Made by a program: the position numbers and the translations under genes. The notes under the pieces were generated by a model, which had not been told where the DNA came from, made no database searches, and saw nothing but the letters and a program-made list of their open reading frames with translations. Shown here piece by piece: positions 60,381 through 64,000 of a stretch of 64,000 nt of DNA. The DNA comes from Oryzias latipes. Lineage: Eukaryota; Chordata; Actinopteri; Beloniformes; Adrianichthyidae. The DNA is taken from the NCBI RefSeq assembly GCF_002234675.1, contig NC_019859.2, forward strand, positions 4,371,240 through 4,435,239, given 5' to 3'. Each line of letters opens with the position of its first letter. Position 1 is the stretch's first letter.

Positions 60381-63300
60381 TGACATGAATAAACCAAAGT
60401 CAACAAATAAACAACAATACTTGTGTGCATCCAGTCATCTGCTCAAAGAGGGAATGATTGATTAGGAAAGATTTAGAGAACAGAAACTGATGGCGAAGAA
60501 ATAAAGAAACTTTGAGTTGAGGAAGGACACAAAAAGCTCCAGACATATGAAAGTAAAACGAGAAGTAATGTTTAGCGACAAAAAAAGACGCAAGTAATAA
60601 CATTTAAACACATAGTTACAAAAGGCACAGCAAAAAAATATAGAAACAGAAAAAAGAGAAGAAAGCAACAAACTAGGGGGGAAAAAAAATCAAATAAAAG
60701 ATTACGTTGACTGAACTACAAGTTTGGAACACCTGTTGTACAATGTGCTTCACAAATGTCTGTCTTTGATCAATCTGAGCCAAAATAAAGCAAAAAAATA
60801 ACTGTTTTATTAATGTGGATGGCTTAGAATGAAGCCTTGAGGAACTTTAGCTATACCTTCTCTGAGCCTGTGCTCTAAATGTGATCCAACTTTTTAGTTC
60901 TCAGCAAACAAAGAACCAGCTTCACCCTTTCTATGAAGAAACATTTACTGACATACGTTGACATGTGAGACTCGTGCACCATCTGCCTTCAATCAGGACC
61001 CACTGAAACATCATGAGTAGAGTTTTTCTAGCGAATTTGTATGGGGAGGTTTAACCTGCTAAGACTGAAACCAATAAATAAGGAAATGATTGTTTATTCA
61101 TTTTAATTTCAAAAAACCAATTTCTGACAGTCCACTTAAAAAAAAGGATTTAAAAGCACGTATTTAAATTGTATTCTTAAAATAATGGATTTGTAGCTAA
61201 GGACACTGCTACTGTTTATATGGAAAGGGGGGAAAAACAGTCACATGAGATGGTTATATCCATACATACACTGGACGAATAATCTCTGATTAGAAACATG
61301 GAGGATTATAAACGAGAAAGATAAAAACTTGGAGTGAGTCACACACGGAGGTCCATAAACGGATGAAAAAGGAAACTGAGGGTAAATCTTCTGCTAATCA
61401 AAAAACAAAAACAACAAAATACACCCCCTAGGCAGAGATTTGAGCTCTGTGAAGTTAAAAACAGCCAAATAAAAAAACACTCATACACATAAATAAAACC
61501 AAAAATTGATTTCACTTTTTGGGTGGAGAAGTAAAACTAGACTTTTCTAGCTTTCTGAAACAGCCCCCCAGTGGTCATTTGAAGAACTGCAGATTTTCGC
61601 ACTTCCTGGTTTGCTTCAGACTCATGATCAAAAGATTTGGGCCTTAATTTAAACCAAAAACTGAACAAGGAAGTGACACCAGGATAAAAATAATAACAAT
61701 AATTTAAGGAAATTCAGATGAACTGACAGGATTGTTGTTTTTTCAGATCTGGCAACAAAAAAGAGATTGGAAAATATGTTAATGAGAAGGTAATAAAAAT
61801 AGTAAATTAAAATTACACTGATCAGAAGCATTTTAAGAAGAAACCAAAATAAGTAAATAAGACAATTGTGACAAAAAGAATAAAAGACAAGAACAGCTTA
61901 AACATTTAAAGAAGTAGAAGCAAAATATGGTAGTTCCCCCCCCCCCCCCCCCGCCCCATATAAGGCTCAATACCTAATTGACAATTCAATTTGCTGGTTT
62001 ATCATGTGTTTTGACATTTACAATTCAATATAAGAACGGATAATTTAATCTTAATTTCTTCAAATTAATATGAAAGCAGATAATATTAAAGCAAAAATCA
62101 ATTGCACTTTAAATTGTCATAAGTTTTTGGTACTTAATTCAATGAAAATGTATTTAGCAATTGATATTCGGTAATGAAAAATGACGTTTCAACTCCTTGT
62201 AACTTTGCCTGTAATGCATTTTCGATTTGCCATGGTGTTTTTGTTTTAAATGTTCAGAAGAAATTGCAACCACACCCCTAACTACCTAACAACCCTCACC
62301 CCCGGTTTCGTGCATTTTCATTTTGCGGCTGTAATGTTTTTTCCAACCCAAAATTCAAACTGCCAGACTCTCATAAGACCTGTGTGAAGTCCCGCCTTCA
62401 CTGACCAATAAATGAAACAGGATTTGTGCAGGAGTCACAGACAGATGTTTACAAATTTAGAAAAGTAATTTTTTAATCCTTATACAGTATGTCCAGAATT
62501 GATCCATTTAGATTTAAGCAGATAGATAAGTGCATGCCTATACAACAACAACAACGAAAAACATACATAGGGGCTACCAAAGTACATAGCAGCTATAAGG
62601 ATGTGCTCCAAAAATAAATTCTATGAGTAATTCAGTCCCAGTCATAAAAACAGATTATTAGCTGATATTAAATGATTCCATTGGTTGGTTGAGTGTCTTT
62701 AGGATTTTTAATTGGTCTACCAAAAGGAAATGGAGGCGGGACTGGGCGACTTTGGGGCAGAAAAAGTGTAAATGAAAATGCATCAGGAGGGCAACGTTTT
62801 GCCATTTCTTTTGTTTTTTGACCAAAACACCCAGACAAATTAAAAAAGCATTAGATTTTAAGTATTTTAAGTATATTGAGTTGTAAAATGCAAAATGCAT
62901 GTTCATTTGAATAATGGTTCCTAAAATCTATAGCAATTAGAAATGCAGTTAATTGTGTTTTTATTTAATATGTTGTTTAAAAAAATGGCCTGATAGAAAC
63001 GTAATTTTCCACAAGCAGAAGAACAAAAAAGTCTCAAAACAGAAGAGCCTGAGGATCCTAAAATGTTTTTTTTTCAGATATTGCATAATGTGAGTTTTCT
63101 TAACTTCCTCGTGTTAACACCCATCGCTTTGCACAATACAAGTGAGAACGAGCTACTGCTGCATATTGATGAAGTGTCTTTAAATGCAAAGCAGAAAATT
63201 ACAACAAATGCGGCCCAGATTATGAATAAGTCTTTGTATTGTGTTGCTTATTTGCTTTCAAGCTCTTCCTGGTAAAAAAAAGTGATCTAGAACTGATTTA

Positions 63301-63544
63301 CTTGTAATATTTTACACACGAAAGTCTGTAAACTTCAATTTGTATGCAATATTTTGGACCTAGATTTCTGCTTGTTTCTGAAAAAGTATAAAAAAAGAGG
63401 AAACAAAATTTGCAAAATGCAAGTTAGGAACTGAAGTGTCACCACCTGCGGCGGAAACACCCTTGACAATATATTCTCAGGAAGCAGTACATGCTCACAT
63501 TCTCATGAGGCTCATGCAACAGTTCTCCACCACCCAAAAAAAAG
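60381..63544 (+). other. Intergenic sequence between QPRT-B and integrin B
   Basis: Matches unit A 18,158-19,733 and 23,487-23,534, with about 1.4 kb of extra sequence (61,390-62,810) not in unit A. A poly(C) run lies near 61,937-61,954. The last 450 bases should hold the integrin promoter; no TATA box is obvious. Confidence 0.55.
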
Positions 63545-63584
63545 ATGCTTGACATCTGCCTGATCTGCTGCATTTGGGCTGCAG
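63545..63584 (+). CDS. First coding exon of integrin alpha copy B (signal peptide), gene runs off the window
   Basis: ATG at 63545 opens MLDICLICCIWAA, one residue different from integrin A exon 1, and ends at a GTAGG donor in the same phase. The exon lies in unit B at the position matching 23535-23574. The sequence after it matches integrin A intron 1 to the end of the window. The remaining exons should lie to the right of base 64,000. The identity follows from integrin A, whose exon 1 joins in phase to exon 2. Confidence 0.8.
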
Positions 63585-64000
63585 GTAGGACAACATTTTA
63601 ATTTTAATTCAAGTAGGAAACAAAATAATGTTTATATTGGGTTTTGGGAGAATACAGAATACAAATTTGGAGCCAAAAAACCAAGTGTGATCTCATTTTT
63701 CTGACCGTTCTACCTCTTTCTTGTAAAATAAAACAAAAACAAAACACTTTCTTAAAGTGTTTCTGTTTTGTGCCTCCTCAAAGAGTGAAAGAAAGGCGGT
63801 TATCTTCAAAATCAGGAAATCCTACAATGGAGTCAGTGTAACGGTTCTAGCACAGACAAAGCCACAAAGATTCGCTTTAGTTCTGGCGTTTTCATCTTAC
63901 ACTAAAGTTTATTTTCCCAAAGATCATCAAAGAAAACAAAATGATTGAAAATGTATTTGTGTTAAAGTGAATCAGTTGTTTTTAAAATGTTTCCTGACTT
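63585..64000 (+). other. Start of integrin B intron 1
   Basis: Matches 23,575-23,999 with scattered differences. The short open frames here are also present in unit A and have no support as exons. Confidence 0.65.

Noticed and set aside
63063-63275. Open frame conserved between units (also at 19,487-19,675)
   Set aside because: The similarity is simply that of the duplication; differences include a frame-ending change, and no codon-level constraint or domain is visible.

Overview
This is a gene-bearing but heavily transposon-invaded piece of a vertebrate nuclear genome, almost certainly a spiny-rayed teleost fish. Exons are short with GT/AG borders, and the repeats are typical of fish: L2, L1, RTE-like, R4/Dong-like, Harbinger, hAT, Tc1 and pogo-like elements. 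The species cannot be fixed from the sequence.

The main structure is a tandem segmental duplication. Unit A runs from about 2.92 to 51.25 kb. A second copy, unit B, starts at about 51.25 kb and is still matching when the window ends. Each unit carries quinolinate phosphoribosyltransferase (QPRT, + strand), followed by an I-domain leukocyte-type integrin alpha gene (+ strand). Between the units lies the 3' part of a minus-strand gene that shares an exon with the myosin-phosphatase targeting (PPP1R12) family. A PPP1R12-like first exon also lies left of unit A.

Layout: 0.8-1.45 kb, GC-rich promoter and first exon of a minus-strand PPP1R12-like gene leaving the window to the left. 3.36-12.08 kb, QPRT copy A (exons 1 and 2 only), whose intron 1 holds an L2 + L1 + hAT nest. 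12.9-18.2 kb, an antisense L2 and a 3'-truncated RTE-like element standing where QPRT exons 3 and 4 should be. 19.7-23.5 kb, a 3.75-kb foldback element with a Harbinger element inside it. 23.5-42.5 kb, integrin copy A, 31 exons, with a second Harbinger element inside the I-domain exon. 42.5-46.3 kb, repeats. 46.3-50.5 kb, the minus-strand gene fragment. 51.8-60.4 kb, QPRT copy B, complete at 298 residues, with a minisatellite-armed foldback element in intron 2. 63.55 kb, first exon of integrin copy B.

The two units have decayed very differently. Unit A QPRT has lost exons 3-4 and the lysine of the KDNH motif. Unit A integrin has a transposon in its metal-site exon, lost one splice donor, and has a 3.75-kb insertion about 50 bp before its start codon. 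QPRT-B is intact and integrin-B has an intact first exon. Unit B also preserves empty sites for several unit A insertions, so the order of events can be read. No RNA genes or CRISPR arrays were recognised.
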